Source of the DNA: Pseudofrankia saprophytica
GTDB lineage: Bacteria; Actinomycetota; Actinomycetes; Frankiales; Frankiaceae
DNA: 33,668 bases
Assembly (NCBI RefSeq): GCF_000235425.2
Contig: NZ_KI912266.1
Location: forward strand, 6,407,020 to 6,440,687
Direction: 5' to 3'
Position 1 is the first letter of the stretch, and the number at the start of each line of letters is the position of its first letter. This document shows, in pieces, positions 7,309 through 15,173 of this stretch. The translations under genes were made by a program, and so were the position numbers. A model generated the notes under the pieces. That model saw only the letters and a list, made by a program, of their open reading frames with translations. It ran no database searches and was not told the DNA's origin.

Positions 7309-8844
7309 ATGGCCAGGATCGTGGTGGTGGGCGCCGGGGTCGGCGGGCTCGCGGCGGCGGCCCGGCTGGCCGCCGCCGGGCACGTCGTCACGGTGTGCGA
7401 GCAGTCGTCCCAGATCGGCGGCAAGCTCGGCTGGTACAGCAGGGACGGCTTCTCCTTCGACACCGGCCCGTCGCTGCTGACCATGCCCGAGGTCTTCGAG
7501 GAGCTGTTCACCGCGACCGGCGGGCCGCCGCCGGCCGGGCTGGAGTTCCGCAGGCTCGACCCGATCGCCGCCTACCGGTTCGCCGACGGCTCCGGTTTCG
7601 CCGCCCGCGCCGGCGACGACGAGTTCCGCGCCGAGCTCGACGATGCCCTGCTCCCCGGCGCGGGCGAGCAGTGGGCCCGTTTCGACGCGCACGCGGCCAG
7701 GGTCTGGGAGATCACTCGGGACACGTTCCTCGGCCAGCCGATGTCCGCCGGCCGGCTGGCCCGCCTCGCCGGCCGCCACCCCGCCGGCATCACCGCGGTG
7801 GCCGCCGGATGGACCCTGCGGGGCCTGGCCGCCCGCCACCTCACCGACGAGCGGCTGCGGATGTTCGCCGAGCGCTACGCGACCTACACCGGCTCCGACC
7901 CGCGCCGCGCCCCCGCCGCGCTCGCCGTGATCGCGCACGTCGAGCGCCGCTACGGCGGCTGGTACCTCCCCGGCGGGCTCTTCCGGCTTGGCGAGGCGAT
8001 CGCCGAGCGGGCCGCTGAGCGCCGGGCCAGGATCCGGGTCGACGCCCCGGTCGTCACGATCACCAGGGAGCCGGGCGGCCGGGTCGACGGGGTGATGCTC
8101 GCGGACGGCGGCCGGCTGCCCGCGGATGTCGTGGTCGCGAACGCGGACGCGGCGACGGTGTTCGGCGGGCTGCTCGCCGGGGCTGGGGGCAGTGGGGCTG
8201 GGGGCAGTGGGGTGGGCCGCTGGCTCGCGCCCAGGCCGACGCCGTCGCTGTCCGGCTTCGTCCTGCTGCTCGCCCTCGGCCCGGACACCCGGCCCAGGGG
8301 TCCGTCGAGGCCGGGCCACCCGGGCCACCACACGGTGCTGTTCCCCGCCGACTACGACGCCGAGTTCGACGCCGTCTTCCGTGGCCGGCTGCCGACCGAC
8401 CCGACCGTGTACGTCAGCGCGCCGCCCGACCCGACACTCGCCCCGCCCGGCTGCGAGGCCTGGTTCGTGCTGGTCAACGCCCCGCCGCACGCGGCCCGGC
8501 CCGGCCCGGCGCGCGCCGGTGTCGACTGGGACCGGCCGGGGCTCGCCGCCTCCTACGCCGAGCGCGTCCTGGACCTGATGGCGGCCCGCGGCCTCGACGT
8601 CCGCCACCGGCTGCGCTGGTACGAGACGATCACGCCCGCCGACCTGGAGCGGCGCACCGGCGCGCCCGGTGGCTCGATCTACGGCACCTCGTCCAACGGC
8701 GCCAGGGCGGCCTTCCTACGCCCGTCGAACCGGACCTCGGTGCCCGGGCTGTTCCTCGTCGGCGGTTCCACCCATCCCGGCGGCGGCCTGCCGCTGGTCA
8801 CCATGTCCGCCCGCATCGTCGCCGACCTGGTCGGCCCCGCCTGA
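7309..8844 (+). CDS. Carotenoid desaturase, CrtI/CrtD family (likely 3,4-desaturase)
   Basis: This is a 511-aa FAD-dependent phytoene-desaturase-family enzyme. The N-terminal dinucleotide fold is IVVVGAGVGGLAAAARLA, followed by the FAD-contacting IGGKLGWYSRDGFSFDTGPS. The C-terminal family signature is VPGLFLVGGSTHPGGGLPLV. The STHPGGGLP version resembles CrtD (1-hydroxycarotenoid 3,4-desaturase) more than CrtI, which typically has T-x-P-G-x-G-V-P as in the second copy at 15729. With CruF next door, desaturation at the hydrated end is the most coherent role. The central insert around residues 285-305 is Gly/Ser-rich (GAGGSGAGGSG) and looks like a loop expansion. It is convergent with the cupin gene, only 18 bases away. 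Confidence 0.8.
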   Translation: MARIVVVGAGVGGLAAAARLAAAGHVVTVCEQSSQIGGKLGWYSRDGFSFDTGPSLLTMPEVFEELFTATGGPPPAGLEFRRLDPIAAYRFADGSGFAARAGDDEFRAELDDALLPGAGEQWARFDAHAARVWEITRDTFLGQPMSAGRLARLAGRHPAGITAVAAGWTLRGLAARHLTDERLRMFAERYATYTGSDPRRAPAALAVIAHVERRYGGWYLPGGLFRLGEAIAERAAERRARIRVDAPVVTITREPGGRVDGVMLADGGRLPADVVVANADAATVFGGLLAGAGGSGAGGSGVGRWLAPRPTPSLSGFVLLLALGPDTRPRGPSRPGHPGHHTVLFPADYDAEFDAVFRGRLPTDPTVYVSAPPDPTLAPPGCEAWFVLVNAPPHAARPGPARAGVDWDRPGLAASYAERVLDLMAARGLDVRHRLRWYETITPADLERRTGAPGGSIYGTSSNGARAAFLRPSNRTSVPGLFLVGGSTHPGGGLPLVTMSARIVADLVGPA

Positions 8845-8862
8845 GCCTCCCGCCCGGCCTGG

Positions 8863-9396
8863 TCAGCCGCCTGGGACGGGCTGGACGGGAAGGCCGGGGA
8901 CGAGGGGCGTGAGCTGCTCGATGTCGTGGCGAGCCCGGAGGGCGACGATCTCCGCCGGGTTGGGCGGCCCGCCGGCTGTCAGCAGCTCGCCCAGCTCGCG
9001 CATGTAGTGCTCGTGCCCGGACGGGGCGACCACGAACAGCATCCGGGCCGGCACCGAGCCGGGGTTCGCGAAGGCGTGCGGGCAGCCCGGCGGGACGTGC
9101 ATCAGGCTGCCGGGCCCGCCACGGGCGATCTTCCGACCGTCGGTGCCCTCCCAACGCTGCCAGTCCCCGGAGGTCCGGACGAGCGGCTCGAACGCGAGCA
9201 GGTCGAGCTCGCCGTCGAGGATGTAGAAGATCTCCTCGGCGGCGCCGTGCCGGTGCGCTCCGACGTCGAAGCCCGGCGGCACGTCGGCCTCGAACACCGA
9301 CCAGCGCGCCGAGACCTCGGCGCCGATCTTCAACGTCATCCCCGCCGACTGGAGGCGCCGGCCCGCGCCTGGCGGCAGGACAAGCCCATCGGTCAT
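8863..9396 (-). CDS. Cupin-domain protein
   Basis: The protein is 177 aa with a single cupin barrel. Cupin motif 1 is GAHRHGAAEEIFYILDGELD (metal ligands H48, H50 and a following Glu), and motif 2 is VPPGCPHAFANPG (H107). The N-terminal part (VLPPGAGRRLQSAGMTLKIG) and the size resemble small cupins annotated as quercetinase-like or cupin_2 proteins, but the substrate is unknown. The ATG overlaps the TGA of the NmrA-like gene upstream (ATGA at 9396-9393), so both are translated together. The pair probably works on one redox or detoxification substrate. The open frame extends further upstream, but that part lies inside the NmrA gene. Confidence 0.8.
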   Translation of the reverse strand: MTDGLVLPPGAGRRLQSAGMTLKIGAEVSARWSVFEADVPPGFDVGAHRHGAAEEIFYILDGELDLLAFEPLVRTSGDWQRWEGTDGRKIARGGPGSLMHVPPGCPHAFANPGSVPARMLFVVAPSGHEHYMRELGELLTAGGPPNPAEIVALRARHDIEQLTPLVPGLPVQPVPGG

Positions 9397-10310
9397 GCCG
9401 CCAGACCTCCATCGCGTGGTTCCCAGCCGGTGGCGTCGAGCCAGCCGGCCAGCGTCAGCAGGCCGGGGTGCAGCGCGCGCAGGGCGCCCAGGTCCGGCCG
9501 CTGGCTGGCACCGGCGTCGAGCCACGCGAACATCGCGGCGACGTTCTCGTCGAACGCGCGCACGTCGGCCAGCGGGGTCTGCCGGAAGAGCACAGGCTGG
9601 CGGGACGCGGCGGCGAACCGCTCGGCGATCTCCAGCCCGGTCAGGATGTCGCCGCCGATGACCGTCGGGCCGGCGGCGAACCGCTCCGGCTCGTCGAGAG
9701 CCATCGCCCCCAGCGCGCCGATGTCCCTGATGGAGATCGTGGACAGCCGGGTGGTCGGTCGGACCGCCAGGCTGACGGTGAGCGCGCCGTCGCGCGCCTG
9801 CGGCCGGGTGAACGAGGCGAAGTTCTCCATGAAGAACACCGGCCGCAGGATCGTCGTCGCGAGGCCGAGCCGCGCGAGGTGGGCCTCGATCCGGCTCTTG
9901 CTGTCGACGTGGGGAACACCGGTGGGGTCGACAGCGTCCGGGTCCGCTCCCGCGATCGAGCTGTAGACGAGGTGCTGGACGCCGACCTCGGCGGCCACCT
10001 CGCAGACCGCCTGGCCACGCCGCTGTTCGGCCGCCACGCCCGCGTCGGTCACCCGGGGGCCGGTCATCATGGTCAGCGCGAGGAAGACCGACGGCGTGTC
10101 GGTCATCGCCGCGCGCAGCGACGCGCGGTCGTCGAGGTCGCCGGTGACCAGCACCGCGCCGGCGTCCCGCAGCTCGCGCGCCGCCGGCCGGTCCGGGTCG
10201 CGGACCAGGGCGTGCACGGTCCGGCCTCGCTCCAGCAGGGCGCGCGCCACGGCGCCGCCTTGCTGGCCTGTCGCGCCGATCACCAGAATTGGTGGGGATC
10301 CATCCGTCAT
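9393..10310 (-). CDS. NmrA/HSCARG-family NAD(P)-binding protein
   Basis: The protein is 305 aa and belongs to the atypical short-chain dehydrogenase (NmrA/HSCARG) type. The nucleotide motif is ILVIGATGQQGGAVARALLE, with R41-like residues in ALVRDPDRPAAREL that prefer NADPH. The mid-region includes LVYSSIAGAD followed by SKSRIEAHLARLGLATTILR. These proteins either sense NADPH/NADP or reduce quinone-like substrates. The start is MTDGSPPILVIG, just before the Rossmann strand; the ORF opens 63 codons further upstream, but those run through the operator region and lack coding character. It is divergent from the MmyB-type regulator, whose probable operator sits between them. Confidence 0.85.
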   Translation of the reverse strand: MTDGSPPILVIGATGQQGGAVARALLERGRTVHALVRDPDRPAARELRDAGAVLVTGDLDDRASLRAAMTDTPSVFLALTMMTGPRVTDAGVAAEQRRGQAVCEVAAEVGVQHLVYSSIAGADPDAVDPTGVPHVDSKSRIEAHLARLGLATTILRPVFFMENFASFTRPQARDGALTVSLAVRPTTRLSTISIRDIGALGAMALDEPERFAAGPTVIGGDILTGLEIAERFAAASRQPVLFRQTPLADVRAFDENVAAMFAWLDAGASQRPDLGALRALHPGLLTLAGWLDATGWEPRDGGLAA

Positions 10311-10342
10311 GTGCGGAACGGTAGGTCTCTGGGCTGTTCTCA

Positions 10343-10368
10343 GCCTGGTGCGATTGCCACCAGGCAAT
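10343..10368. promoter_or_regulatory. Nested inverted repeats, candidate operator of MmyB-type regulator
   Basis: Two perfect inverted repeats overlap: GCCTGGTG-N7-CACCAGGC (10343-10365) and ATTGCC-ACCA-GGCAAT (10353-10368). They sit 33-58 bases upstream of the NmrA start and 90-120 bases upstream of the regulator start in the 149-base divergent gap, the normal place for an operator that controls both directions. Confidence 0.55.
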
Positions 10369-10459
10369 GGCGACAAAATGGCATCAGGCGGCGAGGACGT
10401 CGGCACAGCCGGCTCGGAGCAGAGTGGCAAAGGGGCCAGACATCTACGGGTGGTCATAG

Positions 10460-11386
10460 ATGACGACCGACGGGCCATCAGCCGATCAGGGGCAGTCACC
10501 GGCGGCGGCCCGACGTGCCGAGCTCGCCGTGTTCCTGCGCAGCCAGCGCGCGCGGCTGCGTCCGGCCGATGTCGGCCTGACGTCCGGCCACGGCCGGCGC
10601 CGCACCCCCGGCCTGCGCCGCGAGGAGGTCGCCGAGCTGGCAGGCATGTCCCTCACCTGGTACACCTGGCTGGAACAGGGCCGGCCGATCCCGGCGTCGG
10701 CCCAGATCGTCGACGCGCTCGGCCGCGCGCTGCGGCTGGATCCCGACCAGCATCGCCACCTGCGGGCGCTGGCCGACCTGCCGATGCCACCCGTGCCGAC
10801 CCCCGCCGAGACGGCGACACCCCGGCTGCGGCGCCTCGTCGACGCGGCCGCCCCGAACGCCGCTTCCCTCTATGACCGGCACTACGACTTCATCGCGTGG
10901 AACGACGCCTACGTCCGGCTGCGGCATGACCCGGGCTCGATGCCACCGCCGCGGCGCAACCTGCTGTGGATGATGTTCACCGATCCCGAGAACCGGCGGC
11001 GAATGGCGGGCTGGGAGCCGGCCGCGCGCGCGGTGCTCGGCCAGTTCCGCGCCGCCGCCGGCCGCCAGCCCGACGATCCGCGCTTCGCCGAGCTGGTCTC
11101 GGCGCTCACCGACGCCAGCCCCGAGTTCCGGCAGTGGTGGGCGAGCTACCCCGTGCGCGACTTCAGACCGGCGGCCATCGTGATCGACCACCCGATGGCT
11201 GGGCGGATCACCCTTGACCTGTTCCAGCTGCGGCCGGTCGAGCATCCGGACCTGCTCCTGGTCCTGCAGGTCCCGGCCGGCGCCGAGGACACCCGCCGCG
11301 CCCAGGCCGTTCTCGCGCCACCGGCCGCCCGGCGGTCCGACGGCGACGGCGACGGCGACGGACCAGCCTCTGACATGTCGGCATAA
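10460..11386 (+). CDS. XRE-type regulator with MmyB-like ligand-binding domain
   Basis: The protein is 308 aa. Residues ~20-100 form a helix-turn-helix domain (GLRREEVAELAGMSLTWYTW, then LEQGRPIPASAQIVDALGRA). Residues ~125-275 match the MmyB-type ligand-binding domain (YDFIAWNDAYVRL, RRNLLWMMFTDPENRRRMAG, FRQWWASYPVRDF), a PAS-like pocket reported to bind fatty acids in this family. The C-terminus carries an Asp-Gly repeat (DGDGDGDG) from a GGCGAC microsatellite. Such regulators commonly repress a divergently transcribed oxidoreductase, here the NmrA/cupin pair. The ATG at 10460 is reasonable; the conserved region starts soon after it. Confidence 0.85.
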   Translation: MTTDGPSADQGQSPAAARRAELAVFLRSQRARLRPADVGLTSGHGRRRTPGLRREEVAELAGMSLTWYTWLEQGRPIPASAQIVDALGRALRLDPDQHRHLRALADLPMPPVPTPAETATPRLRRLVDAAAPNAASLYDRHYDFIAWNDAYVRLRHDPGSMPPPRRNLLWMMFTDPENRRRMAGWEPAARAVLGQFRAAAGRQPDDPRFAELVSALTDASPEFRQWWASYPVRDFRPAAIVIDHPMAGRITLDLFQLRPVEHPDLLLVLQVPAGAEDTRRAQAVLAPPAARRSDGDGDGDGPASDMSA

Positions 11387-11439
11387 CGATCTCTGGGCGA
11401 CCGCGTGGGCGCCGTATGGTCAGCTGCCAGTGCCGAACG

Positions 11440-11462
11440 CCCGCCGGTCTCACATCGGCGGG
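11440..11462. terminator. Candidate hairpin terminator after the MmyB-type regulator
   Basis: CCCGCCG and CGGCGGG pair around a 9-base loop, 54 bases after the regulator stop. There is no T-run, as is usual for GC-rich actinomycetes. Confidence 0.4.
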
Positions 11463-11549
11463 TGGCCCACCGTGAGAGGACTTTCACGGGCCCGAGACCC
11501 GTAACGGTGCGTGCCGTAACCGAGTCGCAGTGCACTGGGCGTCGGCAGG

Positions 11550-11571
11550 GGCCACGCGACGGCGCGTGGCC
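11550..11571. promoter_or_regulatory. Hairpin in the globin 5' leader
   Basis: GGCCACGCG and CGCGTGGCC are perfect 9-base arms with loop ACGG, ending 30 bases before the globin ATG. Just upstream, CCGTAAC is repeated at 11499-11505 and 11514-11520 (15-base spacing). Either could be a regulator site, or the hairpin may act in the mRNA; the function is unknown. Confidence 0.4.
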
Positions 11572-11601
11572 CGACGAACGCCCACCCCAGAGCAGGAGAT
11601 C

Positions 11602-12021
11602 ATGAGCCCTGAGGAGATCCGGCTGGTCCAGGAGACGTTCGGCGCCGTCGCGCCGGCGTCCGACGCGGTCGCCGCGCTGTTCTACACCCGGCTGTTCGAG
11701 CTCGACCCCGCCCTGCGCGCGATGTTCCCGGCCGACCTGGCCGAGCAGCGCGGCAAGCTCATGAACATGCTGGCCGTGGCCGTTAACGGCCTGTCCCGGC
11801 TCGACTCGATCGTGCCGGCGGTGCGGTCGCTCGGCGTGCGGCACGCCGGCTACGGCGTCAGCGACGCGCACTACGACACGGTCGCCGCCGCGCTGCTGGC
11901 CACCCTCGCCGAGGGTCTCGGGGACGCCTTCACCCCGCCCGTGCGGGACGCCTGGACGAGCGCCTACACGCTGCTCGCCGACACGATGAAGAGCGCGGCC
12001 CACGAGGCGGCGGCCGCGTAG
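11602..12021 (+). CDS. Single-domain bacterial globin
   Basis: The protein is 139 aa with a globin fold of the flavohaemoglobin/Vitreoscilla type but no reductase domain. The key haem-pocket positions are present: Y28 in ALFYTRLFELDP (B10), F42 in AMFPADL (CD1), and H81 in GVRHAGYGV (proximal F8). The start of the protein (SPEEIRLVQETFGAV) is typical of the family. It is probably cytosolic and may bind O2 or NO; NO detoxification or oxygen buffering is common in this family. The ATG at 11602 has an AGGAG site 4-5 bases upstream; the frame is open 24 codons further, but without a ribosome site. It is convergent with the CDP-alcohol transferase gene. Confidence 0.85.
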   Translation: MSPEEIRLVQETFGAVAPASDAVAALFYTRLFELDPALRAMFPADLAEQRGKLMNMLAVAVNGLSRLDSIVPAVRSLGVRHAGYGVSDAHYDTVAAALLATLAEGLGDAFTPPVRDAWTSAYTLLADTMKSAAHEAAAA

Positions 12022-12067
12022 CGAGGGCCGGCCGGAGAACGAGAAGCCGGAGAAGGAGAAGAGGTCC

Positions 12068-12742
12068 TTAGCGGCCGCGCAGGACACGGTTGAGGACGGC
12101 GGTGAGCTGGCCGAGGCCGATGACGGCGACGGCCAGGGCGGCAGTGGCCGCGGCGACGGACGCCGGGCCGCGCAGCGACGGCAGGACGCCGGCGGCGAGT
12201 AGCCCCACGGCCGTGATGATCACACGGGTGGGCCGCTCCCCCACGGTGACGACGCCTATCTCGCCGAAGCCGGCGTTGCCGGCGCGGGCCCGGGTGTACT
12301 CCAACAGCCCCATGGCCGCGCCGGCGGCGACGGCGAGCCAGCCAGGCGCGCCCAGGAGCCACAGCGCTACCAGGTAGAGCACGTCGGCGACCCGGTCGGC
12401 CACCGAGTCCAGCACGAACCCGGTGGCGCTCACCCGGTCACGCAGGATGGCCACCGCGCCGTCGAGGTTGTCCAGCAGGCCGCTCACGGCCACGACGAGC
12501 GCCGCCAGCAGCGGCCACCGGCCACCGGCCACCGCGGCGGGCAGGGCGAGGGCCGGCATGGCCGCCGCGGCGGCCGTGACGGCGGCCGGTGGGGTCCTGG
12601 CGGCGGCCAGCGGCCGGGCCAACAGATAGGTCACGGTCAGCCAGCCGCGGACGAGCGCGTTACCCGTCGCCGGGTCGTAGCCACCGTGCGTCACAGCCCA
12701 TGCGGCGAAGTAGTCGATCCGTCCAGGCACGGGGGTACGCAC
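12068..12742 (-). CDS. CDP-alcohol phosphatidyltransferase family membrane protein
   Basis: The protein is 224 aa with about six hydrophobic segments. The family motif D-x2-D-G-x2-A-R-x8-G-x3-D-x3-D is seen at D91, D94-G95, A98, G108, D112 and D116 (segment DNLDGAVAILRDRVSATGFV and onward), but the canonical Arg after Ala is Ile99. The four acidic metal ligands are intact, so catalysis is plausible. The family joins CDP-activated diacylglycerol or alcohols to a second alcohol during phospholipid synthesis; the acceptor is not evident. The start is a GTG only 35 bases from the divergent small gene, so the promoters overlap. There are 46 bases with no notable element between it and the globin stop. 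Confidence 0.8.
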   Translation of the reverse strand: MRTPVPGRIDYFAAWAVTHGGYDPATGNALVRGWLTVTYLLARPLAAARTPPAAVTAAAAAMPALALPAAVAGGRWPLLAALVVAVSGLLDNLDGAVAILRDRVSATGFVLDSVADRVADVLYLVALWLLGAPGWLAVAAGAAMGLLEYTRARAGNAGFGEIGVVTVGERPTRVIITAVGLLAAGVLPSLRGPASVAAATAALAVAVIGLGQLTAVLNRVLRGR

Positions 12743-12777
12743 GCGGCCTATCGTCGCCTCCCCGTAGAGTGCCCCGC

Positions 12778-13026
12778 GTGAGCGAGCAGATTTCGGGCGT
12801 CGTCGAGAGCCTCGACGACCTTGACCCGGCCGAGTTCTTCAACACGAGCCGCGACCAGGTGATGCTCGCGGTCAAGATCACGCCCGTCTTCGGCACGCTC
12901 GACCTGAGCCTGGTGATGGCCGTCGTGGACGCCGCGAACGAGGCGGGGTTCGCCCTCGTCCGCGAGCAGCCCCTGCGCGACGAGTATCTGCTGTGCGTCT
13001 TCGACGCCTACGAGGAGCAGGACTGA
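12778..13026 (+). CDS. Small acidic protein of unknown function
   Basis: The protein is 82 aa from a GTG start (VSEQISGVVESLDDLDPAEF). It is strongly acidic at both ends and contains a hydrophobic central stretch (VMLAVKITPVFGTLDLSLVM) followed by AVVDAANEAGFALVRE and a C-terminal YLLCVFDAYEEQD. I do not recognise the family. The alternation of strands and helices suggests a small compact alpha/beta fold. The base composition is normal for the window and third-position GC is high, which supports real coding. It is divergent from the CDP-alcohol transferase and followed by a strong bidirectional terminator. Confidence 0.65.
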   Translation: MSEQISGVVESLDDLDPAEFFNTSRDQVMLAVKITPVFGTLDLSLVMAVVDAANEAGFALVREQPLRDEYLLCVFDAYEEQD

Positions 13027-13092
13027 ATCAGGCCACGACACCCGGCTTACAGGATTAGGCCGTGCGCGAGGCGTTCGGCACCAGAACGAGCA

Positions 13093-13128
13093 GGGCGGAG
13101 CAGCGCGCCGCGGCGCGCTGCTCCGCCC
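13093..13128. terminator. Strong bidirectional hairpin terminator
   Basis: Two perfect 17-base arms (13093-13109 and 13112-13128, starting GGGCGGAGCAGCGC) are separated by GC. AGAAC at 13083-13087 and GTTCT at 13129-13133 can extend the stem past a short bulge. It lies between the stops of the convergent small gene and metF. Confidence 0.8.
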
Positions 13129-13138
13129 GTTCTGCGTT

Positions 13139-14110
13139 CTAGCTGACGCCGCCGGAGTGGTCGGCGCCAGAGCGGCCGTGGTGGGCGCGGACGACCTGGC
13201 AGACCTCGCGGGTCGCGCTGGACCGGTTCAGGGTGATGAAGTGCAGGCCGGGTGCGCCGCCCGCGAGCAGCCGCTCGGACAGGTCGACGGCCACCTCGAT
13301 GCCGATCGCCCGCACCGCCGCCGGGTCGTCGGCCACGGCGTGCAGCCGCCCGACGAGGTCGGCGGGGAGCTCGGCGCCGGACAGCTGCGCCATCCGCTCG
13401 ATCTGCGCGACGTTGGTCACCGGCATGATGCCCGGGATGATCGGCGCATCGCAGCCGCGCGCGCGGACCCGTTCGACGAGCCGGAAGTAGTTGTCGGCGC
13501 TGAAGAAGAACTGGGTGATCGCGTAGTCGGCGCCGGCCCTGAACTTGCCGACCAGGAAGTCCGCGTCGCTGTCCGGGTCTGGCGAGCGGGGATGCTTGTC
13601 CGGGAAGGCAGCGACGCCGACGCAGAAGTCGCCGAGCGACTTCACCAGCTCGACCAGCTCGCTCGAGTAGCGCAGCCCTTCGGGGTGGGCGACCCAGTCC
13701 CCCTGCGGGTTGCCCGGCGGGTCGCCGCGCAGCGCCATCACGTTGCACACCCCGGCGCCGGCGTAGTTGCCGATCACCTGGCGCAGCTCGGCGACGGAGT
13801 GGTTCACCGCGGTCAGGTGGCCGATGGGCGTCAGCGTCGTGTCGGTGGCGATCTGCTCGGTGACCCGGATCGTGCCGTCGCGGGTGGACCCGCCGGCGCC
13901 GTAGGTCACGGAGACGAACGAGGGGTGCAGCGCCTCGATCTCGCGCAGCGCCCGCCACAGCGCGCGCTCGCCATCCGGTGTCTTGGGCGGGAAGAACTCG
14001 AACGAGTACGAGATCTCACCGGCGGCGAGGAAGTCCCGCACCGTCCTGGGCCGCTCCGTCTCAGGAGTCTGTGTCGTCCCAGGAGCCGGTGTCCTCGGAG
14101 GCAAGGTCAC
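13139..14110 (-). CDS. metF: Methylenetetrahydrofolate reductase
   Basis: The protein is about 323 aa and has a TIM-barrel FAD enzyme fold; it reduces 5,10-methylene-THF to 5-methyl-THF for methionine synthesis. Family blocks are clear: [20 protein letters not shown] with the catalytic Glu of [35 protein letters not shown], and [20 protein letters not shown] followed by [10 protein letters not shown]. The start is a GTG at 14110 with GGGGAG seven bases upstream; an ATG at 14134 is an alternative without a good ribosome site. The first ~25 residues are Pro/Thr-rich and not conserved. No folate or methionine neighbours are visible. Repeat copy A begins about 60-80 bases upstream of the start, so the promoter lies in or next to the repeat. 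Confidence 0.9.
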   Translation of the reverse strand: MTLPPRTPAPGTTQTPETERPRTVRDFLAAGEISYSFEFFPPKTPDGERALWRALREIEALHPSFVSVTYGAGGSTRDGTIRVTEQIATDTTLTPIGHLTAVNHSVAELRQVIGNYAGAGVCNVMALRGDPPGNPQGDWVAHPEGLRYSSELVELVKSLGDFCVGVAAFPDKHPRSPDPDSDADFLVGKFRAGADYAITQFFFSADNYFRLVERVRARGCDAPIIPGIMPVTNVAQIERMAQLSGAELPADLVGRLHAVADDPAAVRAIGIEVAVDLSERLLAGGAPGLHFITLNRSSATREVCQVVRAHHGRSGADHSGGVS

Positions 14111-14193
14111 TGGAGCGCTCCCCACCGCTGTCATACCAAGGAGCGTAGCCGGGATACAGCCCACTCCCAGAACCGCCCCAAAGCTGTGTTGCT

Positions 14194-14413
14194 GGTTCGC
14201 TCCGTGCGGGCACGGCACTCCGGCCCCGTACTCGCTTCGCTCCCACGGGACCTCCGCGCCGCGGGGTTCCTGCCGGATCCGACGAAGTCGATCTGGGAGG
14301 TCCGCCTCCTCCGCTCACGTGCGCTGCGGCGACCTCCGCTGCGGCCCAACCCACGTCGCTTCACTCGTGGGCCGGGCCTCCGCGCAGGCGCGCCTCCGCG
14401 CCGCACGGTCACC
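14194..14413 (+). repeat. Modular GC-rich repeat, copy A
   Basis: Head GGTTCGCTCCGTGC, tail CACGGTCACC. It shares long stretches with copies B, C and D: the head hairpin CCGTGC-GG-GCACGG, the block CTCGCTTCGCTCCCACGGGA, CTCCGCTCACG, and a stem CCCACG-N10-CGTGGG (14350-14371) with loop TCGCTTCACT. Compared with the other copies it has about 40 extra bases near 14262-14303 containing a GAC-GAA-GTC hairpin. Together with the flanks it fills the gap between metF and the DUF4097-like gene; I see no other gene there. Confidence 0.8.
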
Positions 14414-14471
14414 TCTCACTTGACCGTTCAAGAGACCAGGTCAGGCCGGTGCCGGGGCCACATCCTGCAAC

Positions 14472-15173
14472 TCAGATCGGGCGGGTGCCGCCGGCGGCGG
14501 GGGTGCCGACGCGGACTGGGCCGCCGTGGCTGCGCACCAGGATGGCGCTTGGCGCGTCCGGGTCGGTGTCGACGTCGACGCGCGCCGGGCTCGCAGGGTC
14601 CGCGGACTCCACCTCGACGGCATAGCGGCCGTCCGGCAGCACGATGGTGATCGTCCCGGACCCGCCGGTGACCGCGAGCCGCCTCGGCTGGCCGGTGAAG
14701 TGCAGGCTGATGTCCCCGGCCGCGGCGCGCGCGGTGACCTCCGTCCCGGACAGCTCGCGCGCGGCGATCGTCGCCGTCTCGGTCACCAGCGCAAGGTCCC
14801 CCGCCGAGCCCCACATGCTGATCTCGCCGGCGCGCAGCTCGACGCGCGCCGGCGTCGCGCGCGGCAGCCGCAGCCGCAGCCGCGCCTCGCTCGTCTCGCC
14901 GTCCAGGCGCAGCGTCCCGTCGGCCACCGTGAGCCGGGGAAGGGCCTGGCCCACCCGGCGACGTACCGTCAGGTCGACCCGCGCGTCGGCCCGGTCGTCC
15001 TCGCCGATCTCGACTCGGCCGGCCATGAGTCGAACCTCGACGGCGCGTACCCCCTCGACCGTGCGCACGGCGGACACCGGCGGGCGGCGCAACAGCCGCA
15101 GCCCGCCGACCGCGAGCGCGAGGAACACGGCCGCGAGCACCACCACGAGCGCGTTGCCGACGGGACCGGACAC
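14472..15173 (-). CDS. Membrane-anchored DUF4097-like beta-repeat protein
   Basis: The protein is 233 aa. An N-terminal transmembrane segment (NALVVVLAAVFLALAVGGLR, residues ~6-26) is followed by Arg-Arg and then a long domain rich in short beta strands (VRAVEVRLMAGRVEIGED, ARVDLTVRRRV, VELRAGEISMWG, VTARAAAGDISLHF, GSGTITIVLPDGRYAVEVES). This periodic pattern resembles DUF4097-type putative adhesin or right-handed beta-helix domains; no catalytic motif is seen. The orientation (N-in or C-out) cannot be fixed. I chose the GTG at 15173 (GGAG, 7-8 bases upstream), immediately before the membrane segment. The gene lies between inverted copies A and B of the modular repeat. Confidence 0.65.
   Translation of the reverse strand: MSGPVGNALVVVLAAVFLALAVGGLRLLRRPPVSAVRTVEGVRAVEVRLMAGRVEIGEDDRADARVDLTVRRRVGQALPRLTVADGTLRLDGETSEARLRLRLPRATPARVELRAGEISMWGSAGDLALVTETATIAARELSGTEVTARAAAGDISLHFTGQPRRLAVTGGSGTITIVLPDGRYAVEVESADPASPARVDVDTDPDAPSAILVRSHGGPVRVGTPAAGGTRPI

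Noticed and set aside
6625-8607. A 660-codon minus-strand frame antisense to the glycosyltransferase and desaturase
   Set aside because: No domain is recognisable, and both plus-strand genes are clear families with conserved motifs.
13157-14650. A 497-codon plus-strand frame over metF
   Set aside because: It is antisense to a clear MetF with all conserved blocks and continues into repeat A; composition suggests a shadow frame.
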